A DNA stretch of 32,345 nucleotides from Eubacteriales bacterium. GTDB taxonomy: Bacteria > Bacillota > Clostridia > Lachnospirales > Lachnospiraceae. Both the position numbers and the translations under genes were made by a program. Positions 16,911 to 25,250 of the stretch are shown here, in pieces (the first letter of the stretch is position 1; the number at the start of each line of letters is the position of its first letter). The notes beneath the pieces are model-generated. The model made no database searches, was not told the origin of the DNA, and saw only the letters and a list, made by a program, of their open reading frames with translations. The stretch lies in NCBI GenBank assembly GCA_030524785.1, contig JAUNFZ010000031.1:1-32345 (forward strand). Direction: 5' to 3'.

Positions 16911-17972
16911 ATGGAAAAATGGGAAGAAAATGTCCGCAGGGTCGTTCCCTATACGCCGGGTGAGCAGCCCGATTTTGCGGATATGATTAAACTGAATACA
17001 AACGAAAACCCTTATCCCCCGGCGCCGGGGGTGGAAAAGGCGGCCAGGGAGATGGATTGCGAGAAACTTCGGCTGTACCCTGAGATCGCTGCGGAGACAC
17101 TGGTGAACGGCCTTGCAGAGTATTACAGGGTGAAGCCCTCTCAGGTGTTTGTGGGCGTGGGCTCTGATGATGTGCTTGCCATGGCGTTTCTCACCTTTTT
17201 TAACGGCACGCAGCCGATCCTTTTCCCGGATATCACCTATTCCTTTTATGATGTGTGGGCGCAGCTTTTTCGGATTCCCTATGAGCAGCAGCCCCTGGAC
17301 AGTGAATTTCATATTGTGAAGGAAGATTATTTTAAGCCAAACGGCGGCGTGATTTTTCCAAATCCGAACGCGCCCACCGGAGTGGAGCTGCCCCTTTCCG
17401 ATATCGAGGAAATTGTACGGCGCAACAGGGAATCTGTGGTAATCATTGACGAGGCGTACATAGACTTTGGGGGAACGTCTGCGCTGGGACTTATCGAAAA
17501 ATATGAAAATGTCCTGGTGGTACAGACCTTTTCCAAGTCGCGTTCCCTGGCGGGGCTTCGCATCGGCTATGCCTTTGGAAGTGAAAAAATGATCCGCTAT
17601 CTGAACGATGCAAAATATTCTTTCAATTCCTATACGATGAACCGGCCGAGCCTCCTTCTGGGAGCCGAGGCGCTCAAAGACGACCTTTATTTCAGAAATA
17701 CGGCGGAAAAAATCATAGCGACCAGAGAGCGCGTAAAAAAGGAACTGGCAAAGCTTGGATTTTCCTTCGGGGATTCTAAAGCGAATTTTCTCTTTGTGAC
17801 CCATAAAAAGTACCCCGCCAAAGAATTGTTTTTGGCGCTGCGGGAAAAGCATATCTTTGTGCGCTATTTTGAAAAGCCCCGCGTCAGCAATTATCTGCGG
17901 ATTACAATCGGAACGGACAGGCAGATGGATATGCTGATCGCGTTTTTCAGAGAATATATGAAGCAGGCGTAG
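16911..17972 (+). CDS. hisC: Histidinol-phosphate aminotransferase
   Basis: HisC type, 353 residues. It transaminates imidazole-acetol phosphate in histidine synthesis, though relatives also act on aromatic or phosphonate substrates. Features: KLNTNENPYPPAPGV, VFVGVGSDDVLAMAF, PDITYSFYDVWAQLF, FPNPNAPTGVELP, IIDEAYIDFGG, and TFSKSRSLAGLRIGYAFG with PLP Lys209, ending in YLRITIGTDRQMD. ATG at 16911 has GGAG 7 bases upstream and gives the usual N-terminus; an in-frame GTG at 16863 lies within the preceding gene and has no site. No other his gene is adjacent; hisA is 11 kb away. Confidence 0.9.
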   Translation: MEKWEENVRRVVPYTPGEQPDFADMIKLNTNENPYPPAPGVEKAAREMDCEKLRLYPEIAAETLVNGLAEYYRVKPSQVFVGVGSDDVLAMAFLTFFNGTQPILFPDITYSFYDVWAQLFRIPYEQQPLDSEFHIVKEDYFKPNGGVIFPNPNAPTGVELPLSDIEEIVRRNRESVVIIDEAYIDFGGTSALGLIEKYENVLVVQTFSKSRSLAGLRIGYAFGSEKMIRYLNDAKYSFNSYTMNRPSLLLGAEALKDDLYFRNTAEKIIATRERVKKELAKLGFSFGDSKANFLFVTHKKYPAKELFLALREKHIFVRYFEKPRVSNYLRITIGTDRQMDMLIAFFREYMKQA

Positions 17973-18009
17973 CAGCCTTAACCCATTTGTGTTTAAAAAG
18001 GAGATTTTT

Positions 18010-18507
18010 ATGAGCGGTTTATCTATGTGGTTTGTAAATACGTTTGGAGGCGTGCTGACAAAAGAAGCTCTGGTGTTTCTGGTGTCCATGGTGCCTATTT
18101 TGGAACTGAGGGGCGGTCTGGTACTTGCCTCCGCCCTGGGAGTAGAGATGTGGAAGGCTATCGCCATCTGCGTGACAGGAAATATTATTCCCGTGCCTTT
18201 TATACTGCTTCTGATCACACCGATTTTCAACTGGCTGAAGCAGAGAAAGGCGTTTAAGCCTATGGTGGAAAAACTGGAAAACAAGGCTATGAGCAAAAAG
18301 GACAGCATAGAAAAGTATGAGTTTTGGGGTCTGGTGCTTTTTGTGGGTATTCCGCTGCCCGGTACGGGCGCGTGGACGGGGTCATTGATAGCGGCCATGC
18401 TGAATATCAGATTCAGAAAGGCGTTTCCGGCAGTGTGCCTGGGAATCGTTATGGCGACGGTGATTATGACGACGCTTTCTTATCTGATTCCCGGATTGTT
18501 CTTTTAA
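18010..18507 (+). CDS. COG2426 small multidrug export-type membrane protein
   Basis: A 165-residue integral membrane protein of the COG2426 / Sm_multidrug_ex family. It has about four or five hydrophobic segments and the signature ELRGGLVLASALG (near residue 30) and LFVGIPLPGTGAWTGSLIAA, which recalls the inverted helix-hairpin pattern of DedA-like proteins. The name small multi-drug export protein is historical and transport has not been shown for most members. ATG at 18010 is chosen because AAAAAGGAG ends 6 bases upstream. It stands between hisC and a methyltransferase on the same strand. Confidence 0.85.
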   Translation: MSGLSMWFVNTFGGVLTKEALVFLVSMVPILELRGGLVLASALGVEMWKAIAICVTGNIIPVPFILLLITPIFNWLKQRKAFKPMVEKLENKAMSKKDSIEKYEFWGLVLFVGIPLPGTGAWTGSLIAAMLNIRFRKAFPAVCLGIVMATVIMTTLSYLIPGLFF

Positions 18508-18527
18508 ATACAGGAGAGAAAAGGGAT

Positions 18528-19400
18528 ATGTGCAGAGAACGTGCAGACAAATGCGGCCTGGATAAGGAAAAAGATGTTCCCGGTGCAGAAGGATACGAAC
18601 CGGACGGAGAAGAAAGCGGAGGAGCGTACACCGGATTTGCGAAGTGCTACGACCTGTTTATGGATAATATTCCTTATCAGGAATGGGCAGAATATGTGAG
18701 AAAACTGCTGATAAAGCGCGGGATCAGGGATGGGCTTGTGCTGGAACTGGGGTGCGGTACGGGCGCGTTTACAGAACTTTTTGCGGCGTTTGGGTATGAT
18801 ATGATCGGTGTGGACAGTTCGGCGGAGATGCTTGAGAGAGCAGTGGAAAAAAAGGAACAGTCAGGCGCGGATATTCTTTATCTGCTGCAGGATATGCGAG
18901 AATTTGAACTGTACGGAACCGTGCGGGCTGTGGTGAGCATTTGTGACTCCATAAATTATATTGTAAACAGCCGGGAACTGGTGAAGGTGTTTTCTCTGGT
19001 AAATAATTATCTGGATCCCGGGGGCGTCTTTATTTTCGATTTAAAAACGCCCTTTTATTTTGAACAGGTGGTAGGCGACCAGGTAATTGCGGAGCACCGC
19101 AGCAAGGGAAGCCTGATCTGGGAAAATCTATATTATGAAGAAGAACAGGTCAACGAGTATGATCTGACAATGTTTCTGAAACGTGCGGACGGTTTGTACG
19201 AGAAATATACGGAAACACATCTGCAGCGGGCGTATGAAATAAAAAAGATCAGAGAGCTCCTTGAGGAAGCGGGCCTGAAATTTGAGGCGGCTTTTGACGC
19301 CTTTACAGAGAATCAGCCCCATGATATGAGCGAACGTGTTTATATCGTGGCAAGGGAGTATAAAAAGCAGGAAAAATACGTTAGCGAGGTTACCATATGA
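18528..19400 (+). CDS. Class I SAM-dependent methyltransferase
   Basis: A 290-residue Rossmann-fold methyltransferase. Motif I is VLELGCGTGAFTELF (about 70-84) with the acidic residue of motif II in MIGVDSSAEML, followed by ILYLLQDMREFEL and VVSICDSINYI. The core is preceded by about 33 hydrophilic residues rich in Glu, Asp, Lys and Cys, longer than usual; a start further in is possible but no better site is seen, and GGAGAGAAAAGGG stands just before 18528. Substrate unknown. Its TGA overlaps the hslO ATG by 4 bases, so translation is coupled to Hsp33. Confidence 0.88.
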   Translation: MCRERADKCGLDKEKDVPGAEGYEPDGEESGGAYTGFAKCYDLFMDNIPYQEWAEYVRKLLIKRGIRDGLVLELGCGTGAFTELFAAFGYDMIGVDSSAEMLERAVEKKEQSGADILYLLQDMREFELYGTVRAVVSICDSINYIVNSRELVKVFSLVNNYLDPGGVFIFDLKTPFYFEQVVGDQVIAEHRSKGSLIWENLYYEEEQVNEYDLTMFLKRADGLYEKYTETHLQRAYEIKKIRELLEEAGLKFEAAFDAFTENQPHDMSERVYIVAREYKKQEKYVSEVTI

Positions 19401-20275
19401 CAGATTATATTGTGAGAGCAACGGCGGCGGACAGTCAGATACGGGCTTTTGCAGCCACAACGCGGGAGATGGCGGAGACGGCGAGGGCGGCTCACGGCAC
19501 CAGCCCCGTGGCGACGGCGGCTCTTGGAAGGCTGATGACGGCGGGCGCCATGATGGGAAGTATGATGAAGGGCGACAGTGATATCCTGACGCTGCAGATT
19601 AAAGCGCAGGGACCTTTAAAAGGAATTACTGTAACGGCAGATTCCCATGGAAATGTAAAAGGATATGTGGGAAATCCAAATGTGGTAATTCCGGCGAACA
19701 GCAAGGGAAAGCTGGATGTGGCGGGCGCCGTGGGTCCGGGGTTTCTGAACGTAATCAAAGATCTGGGGCTTAAGGAACCCTACTCGGGGCAGACCATGTT
19801 GAAAACCGGCGAGATTGCAGAGGATTTGACGTATTATTTTGCCGCTTCAGAGCAAGTGCCATCGGCTGTGGGGCTTGGTGTTCTGATGAATAAGGAGAAT
19901 ACGGTTCGCCAGGCAGGTGGATTTATTATACAGCTGATGCCTTTTGCGTCGGAAGAAATCATTTCCGGGCTTGAAAAAAAGCTGGCGCAGGTAACTTCAG
20001 TGACGTCTATGCTGGACGCAGGCGACACACCGGAGCAGATTCTTGCAAAGCTTTTGGGCGACTTTGGGCTGGAGATTACCGATACAATGCCGACGCGGTT
20101 TTTCTGCAACTGCTCAAAGGAGCGAGTGGCAAGGGCAGTGGTCAGCATCGGGAAAAAGGAGCTTCAGGAGATGATCAGCGACGGAGAGCCTATAGAGGTG
20201 AACTGCCATTTCTGCAACCGGAATTATACTTTTTCTGTGGAGGAATTAAAAGAGCTGCTTGCGCGCAGCAGATAA
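19397..20275 (+). CDS. hslO: Hsp33 redox-regulated chaperone
   Basis: Hsp33, 292 residues, normal length. It is a holdase activated by oxidation when four zinc-binding cysteines form disulfides. The cysteines are present in the C-terminal switch: FFCNCSKERV (Cys237, Cys239) and NCHFCNRNY (Cys270, Cys273). The N-terminal core starts DYIVRATAADSQIRAFAATTREMAETAR and has the conserved ALGRLMTAGAMMG. The start overlaps the methyltransferase stop as ATGA. Confidence 0.96.
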   Translation: MTDYIVRATAADSQIRAFAATTREMAETARAAHGTSPVATAALGRLMTAGAMMGSMMKGDSDILTLQIKAQGPLKGITVTADSHGNVKGYVGNPNVVIPANSKGKLDVAGAVGPGFLNVIKDLGLKEPYSGQTMLKTGEIAEDLTYYFAASEQVPSAVGLGVLMNKENTVRQAGGFIIQLMPFASEEIISGLEKKLAQVTSVTSMLDAGDTPEQILAKLLGDFGLEITDTMPTRFFCNCSKERVARAVVSIGKKELQEMISDGEPIEVNCHFCNRNYTFSVEELKELLARSR

Positions 20276-20325
20276 AGGAAGTCGGCTGTGCAGGCAAAAG
20301 ACCGAAAGGATGAGAGGCGGTATCT

Positions 20326-22248
20326 ATGAGACATGGATTTGTAAAAACGGCGGCGGTAACGCCGGATCTTAAGGTGGCGGACTGCATCTTTAATGCGGCG
20401 CAGATCTGTCTGAAAATGAAGGAGGCGGCTTCTAATGGAGCCAGAATCATTGTGTTCCCGGAGCTTGCCGTTACAGGCTATACCTGCAGCGACCTGTTTT
20501 TGCAGGAGAGGCTGCTGGATTCGGCAAAACATGAGCTTCACCAGATATTGTTTGCATCGCGGGAAGTGGATGCGCTTGTCTTTGTGGGCATCCCCTGGGA
20601 AAAGGATGGGAAACTTTACAATACGGCGGCAGCCATCAGCAGGGGAAAGCTTCTGGGATTGGTGCCGAAGCGGTTTTTGCCGAATTATGCGGAATTTTAT
20701 GAGGCAAGGCATTTTGAGGCGGGAAACAGAAAGGCAGAATGGGTAAAATTTGAGGGAAATCCGGTTCCCTTTGGCACCAACTTGCTGTTTACTTGCCAGG
20801 AAATGGAGGGACTTATCGTGGCAGCAGAGATCTGCGAAGATTTGTGGGCGCCCGAGCCACCCAGCATTTCCCATGCCCTGGCCGGGGCGACGGTGATGGT
20901 CAATCTTTCCGCAAGCAATGAGAATACGGGGAAAAGTACGTATCGGGAAGCGCTGGTGGCGGGACAGTCGGCAAGGCTGATCTGCGGATATGTCTATGCC
21001 AGCGCCGGGGATGGAGAATCCACTACGGATGTAGTGTTCGGCGGTCACAATTTGATTGCGGAAAACGGCGTGGTGCTGAATGAGTCGCCGCGTTTCACAA
21101 ATGAAATCACGTACAGCGAAATAGATGTCCGCAGACTGTGTACTGAGCGCAGGAGGATGACAACGTATCACTGTGCCTTTCGGGAAGATTACGAAAAGAT
21201 ACCCTTCCATCTAAAGATAAGCGAAACAGAGCTGACCCGTTTTGTGGCGGCGCAGCCTTTCGTGCCGCAGTCAAGGGAGGACCGGGACAGAAGATGCGAG
21301 GAAATTTTAATGATCCAGGCGCTCGGGCTCAAGAAAAGGCTGCAGCATACGGGCGTCAGAAGCCTGGTGGTTGGACTGTCCGGCGGCCTGGATTCCACGC
21401 TGGCATTGATTGTTATGGCGAAAGCGGCAGACCTTGCAGGACTTCCAAGATCCGGTATTCTTGCCGTGACCATGCCGTGCTTTGGAACGACGGACCGCAC
21501 CTATCAAAATGCCTGCAAGCTGGCGGAAAAAATGGGCGCGGTACTGAAAGAAGTAAATATCAAAGAGGCGGTTGGCGTTCATTTTCGGGATATCGGCCAT
21601 GACCCTCACAATCATGATGTGACGTATGAAAACAGCCAGGCCAGAGAGAGAACGCAGGTTTTGATGGATATGGCAAATCAGACGGGCGGGCTGGTTATCG
21701 GCACGGGGGATCTGTCTGAACTTGCTTTGGGATGGGCTACCTATAATGGGGACCATATGTCCATGTATGCGGTAAACGCTTCCATACCGAAGACCCTGGT
21801 ACGCCATCTGGTGCGCTATTATGCGGATACCTGCGGGGATCAGACGCTGGCGAAAGTGTTGCTGGATGTGCTTGACACGCCGGTCAGCCCGGAGCTTCTG
21901 CCCCCTGAGGACGGCGTGATATCTCAGAAGACAGAAGATCTGGTGGGGCCTTACGAGCTGCATGACTTTTTCCTGTACCATATGATGCGCTGCGCGGAGG
22001 AACCCTCCAAGGTGTACCGTCTGGCGGTGAAAGCCTTTGAGGGAAGCTATGACCGCAGGACGATCTTAAAGTGGCTGAAGGTATTTTACCGCAGATTTTT
22101 CTCCCAGCAGTTTAAGCGTTCCTGCCTGCCGGACGGCCCGAAGGTGGGAAGCGTTGCGGTATCGCCAAGAGGGGATCTGCGTATGCCAAGCGACGCCTGC
22201 GTCCAGGTGTGGATGGTGGAACTGGAGCAGCTGGAACGGGAAATCTGA
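20326..22248 (+). CDS. nadE: NAD+ synthase, glutamine-hydrolysing
   Basis: A 640-residue two-domain enzyme making NAD+ from deamido-NAD+, ATP and glutamine. The N-terminal nitrilase-fold glutaminase has the triad Glu46 (FPELAVTGY), Lys115 (VPKRFLPNYAEFYE) and Cys170 (AAEICEDLW). The C-terminal synthetase has the PP-loop SGGLDST (352-358), then MPCFGTTDRTYQNA, IGTGDLSELALGWATYNGDHMSMYAVNASIPKTLV and the C-terminal QFKRSCLPDGPKVGSVAVSPRGDLRMPSDA. It starts 50 bases after hslO behind GATGAGAGGCGG, with no clear promoter. The 3' end faces a convergent gene. Confidence 0.96.
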   Translation: MRHGFVKTAAVTPDLKVADCIFNAAQICLKMKEAASNGARIIVFPELAVTGYTCSDLFLQERLLDSAKHELHQILFASREVDALVFVGIPWEKDGKLYNTAAAISRGKLLGLVPKRFLPNYAEFYEARHFEAGNRKAEWVKFEGNPVPFGTNLLFTCQEMEGLIVAAEICEDLWAPEPPSISHALAGATVMVNLSASNENTGKSTYREALVAGQSARLICGYVYASAGDGESTTDVVFGGHNLIAENGVVLNESPRFTNEITYSEIDVRRLCTERRRMTTYHCAFREDYEKIPFHLKISETELTRFVAAQPFVPQSREDRDRRCEEILMIQALGLKKRLQHTGVRSLVVGLSGGLDSTLALIVMAKAADLAGLPRSGILAVTMPCFGTTDRTYQNACKLAEKMGAVLKEVNIKEAVGVHFRDIGHDPHNHDVTYENSQARERTQVLMDMANQTGGLVIGTGDLSELALGWATYNGDHMSMYAVNASIPKTLVRHLVRYYADTCGDQTLAKVLLDVLDTPVSPELLPPEDGVISQKTEDLVGPYELHDFFLYHMMRCAEEPSKVYRLAVKAFEGSYDRRTILKWLKVFYRRFFSQQFKRSCLPDGPKVGSVAVSPRGDLRMPSDACVQVWMVELEQLEREI

Positions 22249-22260
22249 CAAAGCGTCTGT

Positions 22261-22295
22261 GCCCGGATCAGGCGAGGCTGCCTGCGAAGCCGGGC
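22261..22295. terminator. GC-rich hairpin between convergent genes
   Basis: GCCCGG (22261-22266) pairs with CCGGGC (22290-22295), and inside it CAGGC (22269-22273) pairs with GCCTG (22280-22284). It lies just after nadE and before the end of the opposing gene. It lacks a T-run on either strand, so its role as terminator is only suggested by position. Confidence 0.35.
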
Positions 22296-22344
22296 AGAAG
22301 AAGCCGTCCGCAGATGGAAGAAAAAGAACTGCCCTGCGCCCGGA

Positions 22345-22782
22345 TCAGGAGGTCCTGGCAAGCTTTAGGGCGGAATCTATGGCGTCCAGGAGCATTTGGG
22401 ATGTATACTGCCTGGAGGCTTCATAATAAATGTTTTTTGTGGACTGGGTCTCGCAGATTTGAACTGCAAGAGATTCCAGCGCAGGCTGCATCAGCGGAAA
22501 CATGGCCGAGGCAGTTTCGCTTAAATTGGTAAGGGAGATGCTGTTGATGTGGTCTTTATCTACCCGGACCTTCAGATCCATTGCATTGTTGTTCAATGTA
22601 ATTGGGGCGGTATATACGCCGGGGGTATAGAGCGATTTTGAAGTGCTCAAAGTATCCGGGGTACTCTTGGGACGGAACATCAGGATCATCAGCAGAATGA
22701 GAGTGATTCCCAGCGCTGCAAAAATAGCGGTGTAGATGACTTCCCTTTTTTTCATAATAATAATTTTGGTCTTGCTGCTCAT
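22345..22782 (-). CDS. Small membrane-anchored protein with an FMN-bind-like domain lacking the flavin attachment motif
   Basis: About 145 residues: a basic N-terminus, one membrane segment (about 15-36, VIYTAIFAALGITLILLMIL) and an outside domain. The domain reads YTPGVYTAPITLNNNAMDLKVRVDKDHINSISLTNLSE..., with ...ICETQSTKNIYYEASRQYTSQMLLDAIDSALKLA at the end, matching the plan of the FMN_bind domain (beta strands, a QS.. segment and a terminal helix). The usual SGAT flavin-attachment threonine motif is replaced by EASRQYTS, so covalent FMN is doubtful. Two adjacent ATG codons exist (22785 and 22782 as first bases); the second is better spaced from AAGGAG. It is divergent from the DegV gene. 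Function unknown. Confidence 0.75.
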   Translation of the reverse strand: MSSKTKIIIMKKREVIYTAIFAALGITLILLMILMFRPKSTPDTLSTSKSLYTPGVYTAPITLNNNAMDLKVRVDKDHINSISLTNLSETASAMFPLMQPALESLAVQICETQSTKNIYYEASRQYTSQMLLDAIDSALKLARTS

Positions 22783-22809
22783 CATAAGCTCCTTGAAAGG
22801 TATTTGTAC

Positions 22810-22838
22810 ATTCTATGCAGGAGCGGCGGCAGTCTGAA
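22810..22838 (-). promoter_or_regulatory. Candidate promoter of the small membrane protein
   Basis: On the - strand, TTCAGA (22838-22833) and TAGAAT (22815-22810) are 17 bases apart, giving a leader of about 20 bases. The match is moderate. Confidence 0.35.
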
Positions 22839-22858
22839 CAGAAAACAGGAGGATTCTT

Positions 22859-23728
22859 ATGAGTTATGTAATTACAACCGATACGACGACTGACCTTCCG
22901 GAGGAATATTATCAGAAGCATGAGCTTCAGGTGCTTTCCCTGTCTTATGTTCTGGATGGTGAGACGTATTTCAGGGGCGGAAAAGAGCTGTCTTCCGGGG
23001 AATTTTATGCGAAAATGCGAAATGGCTCTATGCCGACGACTTCGCAGGTCAATCCGGAAAATGCAAAGGCTGTTTTCGAGCCGATTGTGAGGGAAGGAAA
23101 GGATATCGTACATATTGCTTTTTCCAGCGGCCTGAGCGGAAGCTGCAACAGCGCCCGGATTGCGGCGGAGGAATTGATGGAGGATTACCCTGAACGGAAA
23201 ATTTATGTGGTGGATTCCCTCTGTGCCTCTCTGGGAGAAGGGCTTTTGGTACATAAGGCGCTTCAGAAAAAAGAGGAGGGGCTTGGCGCACAGGAGCTGG
23301 CGCAGTGGTGCGAGGAGCACCGCCTGAACGTGATTCACAGCTTTACTGTGGATGACCTGTTTCATCTTTACCGCGGCGGGCGAGTGTCAAAGGTGGCTGC
23401 AGTGGTGGGAACAATGATCAGTTTAAAACCTGTTCTTCATGTCAATGATGAGGGAAAGCTCATTCCCCTTTCCAAGGTCAGAAGGAGAAAAAAATCTCTG
23501 GAAGCACTGGTAGACGCTATGGCAGAAAAGCAGGGAAGCTATGCAGGAAAAAATGATATTGTATTTATCAGCCATGGAGACTGCCTTAAAGATGCCGAGT
23601 ATGTAAAGTCTCTGGTCCAGGAGCGCTTTGGGATAAAGGAATTTATCATCCATCCGGTGGGACCGGTAATCGGGGCTCATTCCGGCCCGGGAACGGTGGC
23701 GCTGTTTTTCATGGGCGACCACAGATAA
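22859..23728 (+). CDS. DegV family fatty acid-binding protein
   Basis: A 289-residue DegV protein. These bind a fatty acid and, in Firmicutes, serve as FakB partners for fatty acid kinase. Features: the opening YVITTDTTTDLPEEYYQ, the loop PTTSQVNPENA, the ligand-pocket signature IAFSSGLSGSCNSA, VVDSLCASLGEGLLV, and the C-terminal VGPVIGAHSGPGTVALFFMG, where the HSGPG element contacts the carboxylate. CAGGAGG precedes the ATG. It is divergent from the membrane protein upstream and ends just before a terminator-like hairpin. Confidence 0.94.
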   Translation: MSYVITTDTTTDLPEEYYQKHELQVLSLSYVLDGETYFRGGKELSSGEFYAKMRNGSMPTTSQVNPENAKAVFEPIVREGKDIVHIAFSSGLSGSCNSARIAAEELMEDYPERKIYVVDSLCASLGEGLLVHKALQKKEEGLGAQELAQWCEEHRLNVIHSFTVDDLFHLYRGGRVSKVAAVVGTMISLKPVLHVNDEGKLIPLSKVRRRKKSLEALVDAMAEKQGSYAGKNDIVFISHGDCLKDAEYVKSLVQERFGIKEFIIHPVGPVIGAHSGPGTVALFFMGDHR

Positions 23729-23754
23729 GCGGGCTATTCTGCAGGAATAAAAGA

Positions 23755-23803
23755 AAACTCTTTTGGGAACGCTGGATAATAACGAACCCAAAGGAGTTTT
23801 TTT
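23755..23803 (+). terminator. Terminator-like hairpin after the DegV gene, overlapping the spoVAF ribosome binding site
   Basis: AAACTCTTTTGGG (23755-23767) pairs with CCCAAAGGAGTTT (23787-23799), 13 pairs with one G-U, loop of 19 bases, followed by a run of seven T (23797-23803). The ATG of the next gene begins at 23804. The 3' arm contains that gene's AAGGAG site. See findings. Confidence 0.75.
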
Positions 23804-25207
23804 ATGGCCAATCATATCTCAAACAGTCTGTATGACAATATGGAATATTTTCACAGCGCACTCAAGATTTCCAAAAGCTTTGACATTATTTACCGCATGC
23901 TGCCGGTAGGCGGCAGGAACGCCTGTATTTATTTCATTGACGGCTTTGTCAAAGACGATATTATGGAAAAACTTCTGGAATTTTTCTATTCTCTTACGCC
24001 GGAAGACTTGCCGGAGACAAGCCAGGACCTGTCACAGAATTATATTCCCTATGTGGAAGTAGATATGCTGGAGGAAAAAGAGGAAATCGTTACCAATATT
24101 CTCTCCGGAGTGGTCTGCCTGCTGATTGACGGCTACGAGAAATGTTTTGCCATCGACTGCCGCACCTATCCAATGCGCAGCGTGGAGGAACCCGGAAAGG
24201 ATAAGACGCTGCGGGGCTCCAGGGACGGCTTTGTGGAGACGGTAGTGTTTAACACGGCTTTGATTCGCCGGCGCATCCGCGATCCCCAACTGGTAATGGA
24301 GATGTTAAATGCCGGAGAAAGCTCAAAGACAGACATTGTGCTTTGCTATATGCAGGACCGTGCGGATGAAAAGCTCCTTGACAATCTTCGGGAAAAAATC
24401 ACCTCACTGAAGGTAGACGCGCTGACGATGAGCCAGGAAAGCCTGGCGGAGGCGATTTACAGGCGAAAATGGTATAACCCCTTCCCCAAATTTAAGTATA
24501 CGGAGAGACCGGACACTACGGCGGCCAGCATATTGGACGGTAAAATTGCGATTCTTGTGGATAACGCGCCCACGGCGATTCTTCTGCCGGCCACCATTTT
24601 TGATATCCTGGAGGAAGCGGACGATTATTATTTTCCGCCCATCACAGGAACGTATCTTCGGCTGTCGCGTTTTATTATTGCACTTATGTCGCTTGTCTTA
24701 ACGCCGATATGGCTTTTATTTATGCAGAATACCTCCTGGATTCCCGAATGGCTCTCCTTCATTAAAGTGGCGGGGGAACTGCATGTGCCGATTCTTGTAC
24801 AGCTTCTGATTCTGGAGTTTGCCATCGACGGTCTGAAGCTTGCGGCGGTGAACACGCCCCAGACCCTGTCGACGCCGCTTTCCGTGATTGCAGGTATCGT
24901 AGTGGGCGAATTTGCGGTAAAGTCAGGCTGGTTTAATGCGGAAACTATGCTGTATATGGCCTTTGTCGCAATTGCCAATTACACGCAGTCCAATTTTGAA
25001 CTCGGTTATGCCCTGAAATTTATGCGGATCATTCTTCTTTTGCTGGTAGGGCTTTTTAATTTCTGGGGGCTTGCGGCGGGGATTCTTATCACATTTTGCT
25101 TTATGCTTTTCAACCGTACCATCTCCGGGGAAAGCTATTTGTATCCGCTGATTCCCTTTAACGCCAGCCGGCTTGCAAAACGGCTTTTTCGAAAAAGAGC
25201 TGAATAA
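23804..25207 (+). CDS. spoVAF: SpoVAF / GerA family spore germination protein
   Basis: A 467-residue GerA-family membrane protein, closest in outline to SpoVAF. The N-terminal soluble part (about 1-270) contains SFDIIYRMLPVGGRNACIYFIDGF and the region RGSRDGFVETVVFNTALIRRRIRDP, which is strongly conserved in GerA A-subunits and SpoVAF. The rest holds LVDNAPTAILLPATIFDILEEADDYYFPPITGTYLRLSRF and four or five membrane segments to the C-terminus. Such proteins sit in the inner spore membrane and act in germination or ion release. No spoVA A-E genes, and no GerA B or C subunits, flank it, so it stands alone here. The RBS AAGGAG (23791-23796) lies in a hairpin arm. Confidence 0.88.
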   Translation: MANHISNSLYDNMEYFHSALKISKSFDIIYRMLPVGGRNACIYFIDGFVKDDIMEKLLEFFYSLTPEDLPETSQDLSQNYIPYVEVDMLEEKEEIVTNILSGVVCLLIDGYEKCFAIDCRTYPMRSVEEPGKDKTLRGSRDGFVETVVFNTALIRRRIRDPQLVMEMLNAGESSKTDIVLCYMQDRADEKLLDNLREKITSLKVDALTMSQESLAEAIYRRKWYNPFPKFKYTERPDTTAASILDGKIAILVDNAPTAILLPATIFDILEEADDYYFPPITGTYLRLSRFIIALMSLVLTPIWLLFMQNTSWIPEWLSFIKVAGELHVPILVQLLILEFAIDGLKLAAVNTPQTLSTPLSVIAGIVVGEFAVKSGWFNAETMLYMAFVAIANYTQSNFELGYALKFMRIILLLLVGLFNFWGLAAGILITFCFMLFNRTISGESYLYPLIPFNASRLAKRLFRKRAE

Positions 25208-25230
25208 TATGGTGAAAATAAGAGATATTA
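25202..25230 (+). promoter_or_regulatory. Possible sigma-G (forespore) promoter of the lipoprotein gene
   Basis: GAATA (25202-25206) and GATATTA (25224-25230) are 17 bases apart and resemble forespore sigma-G promoters (GNATR and CATNNTA). The element starts in the stop region of spoVAF. The match is partial and no vegetative promoter was found in the gap. Confidence 0.3.
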
Positions 25231-25250
25231 TTACTGAGAGAAATCTTATA

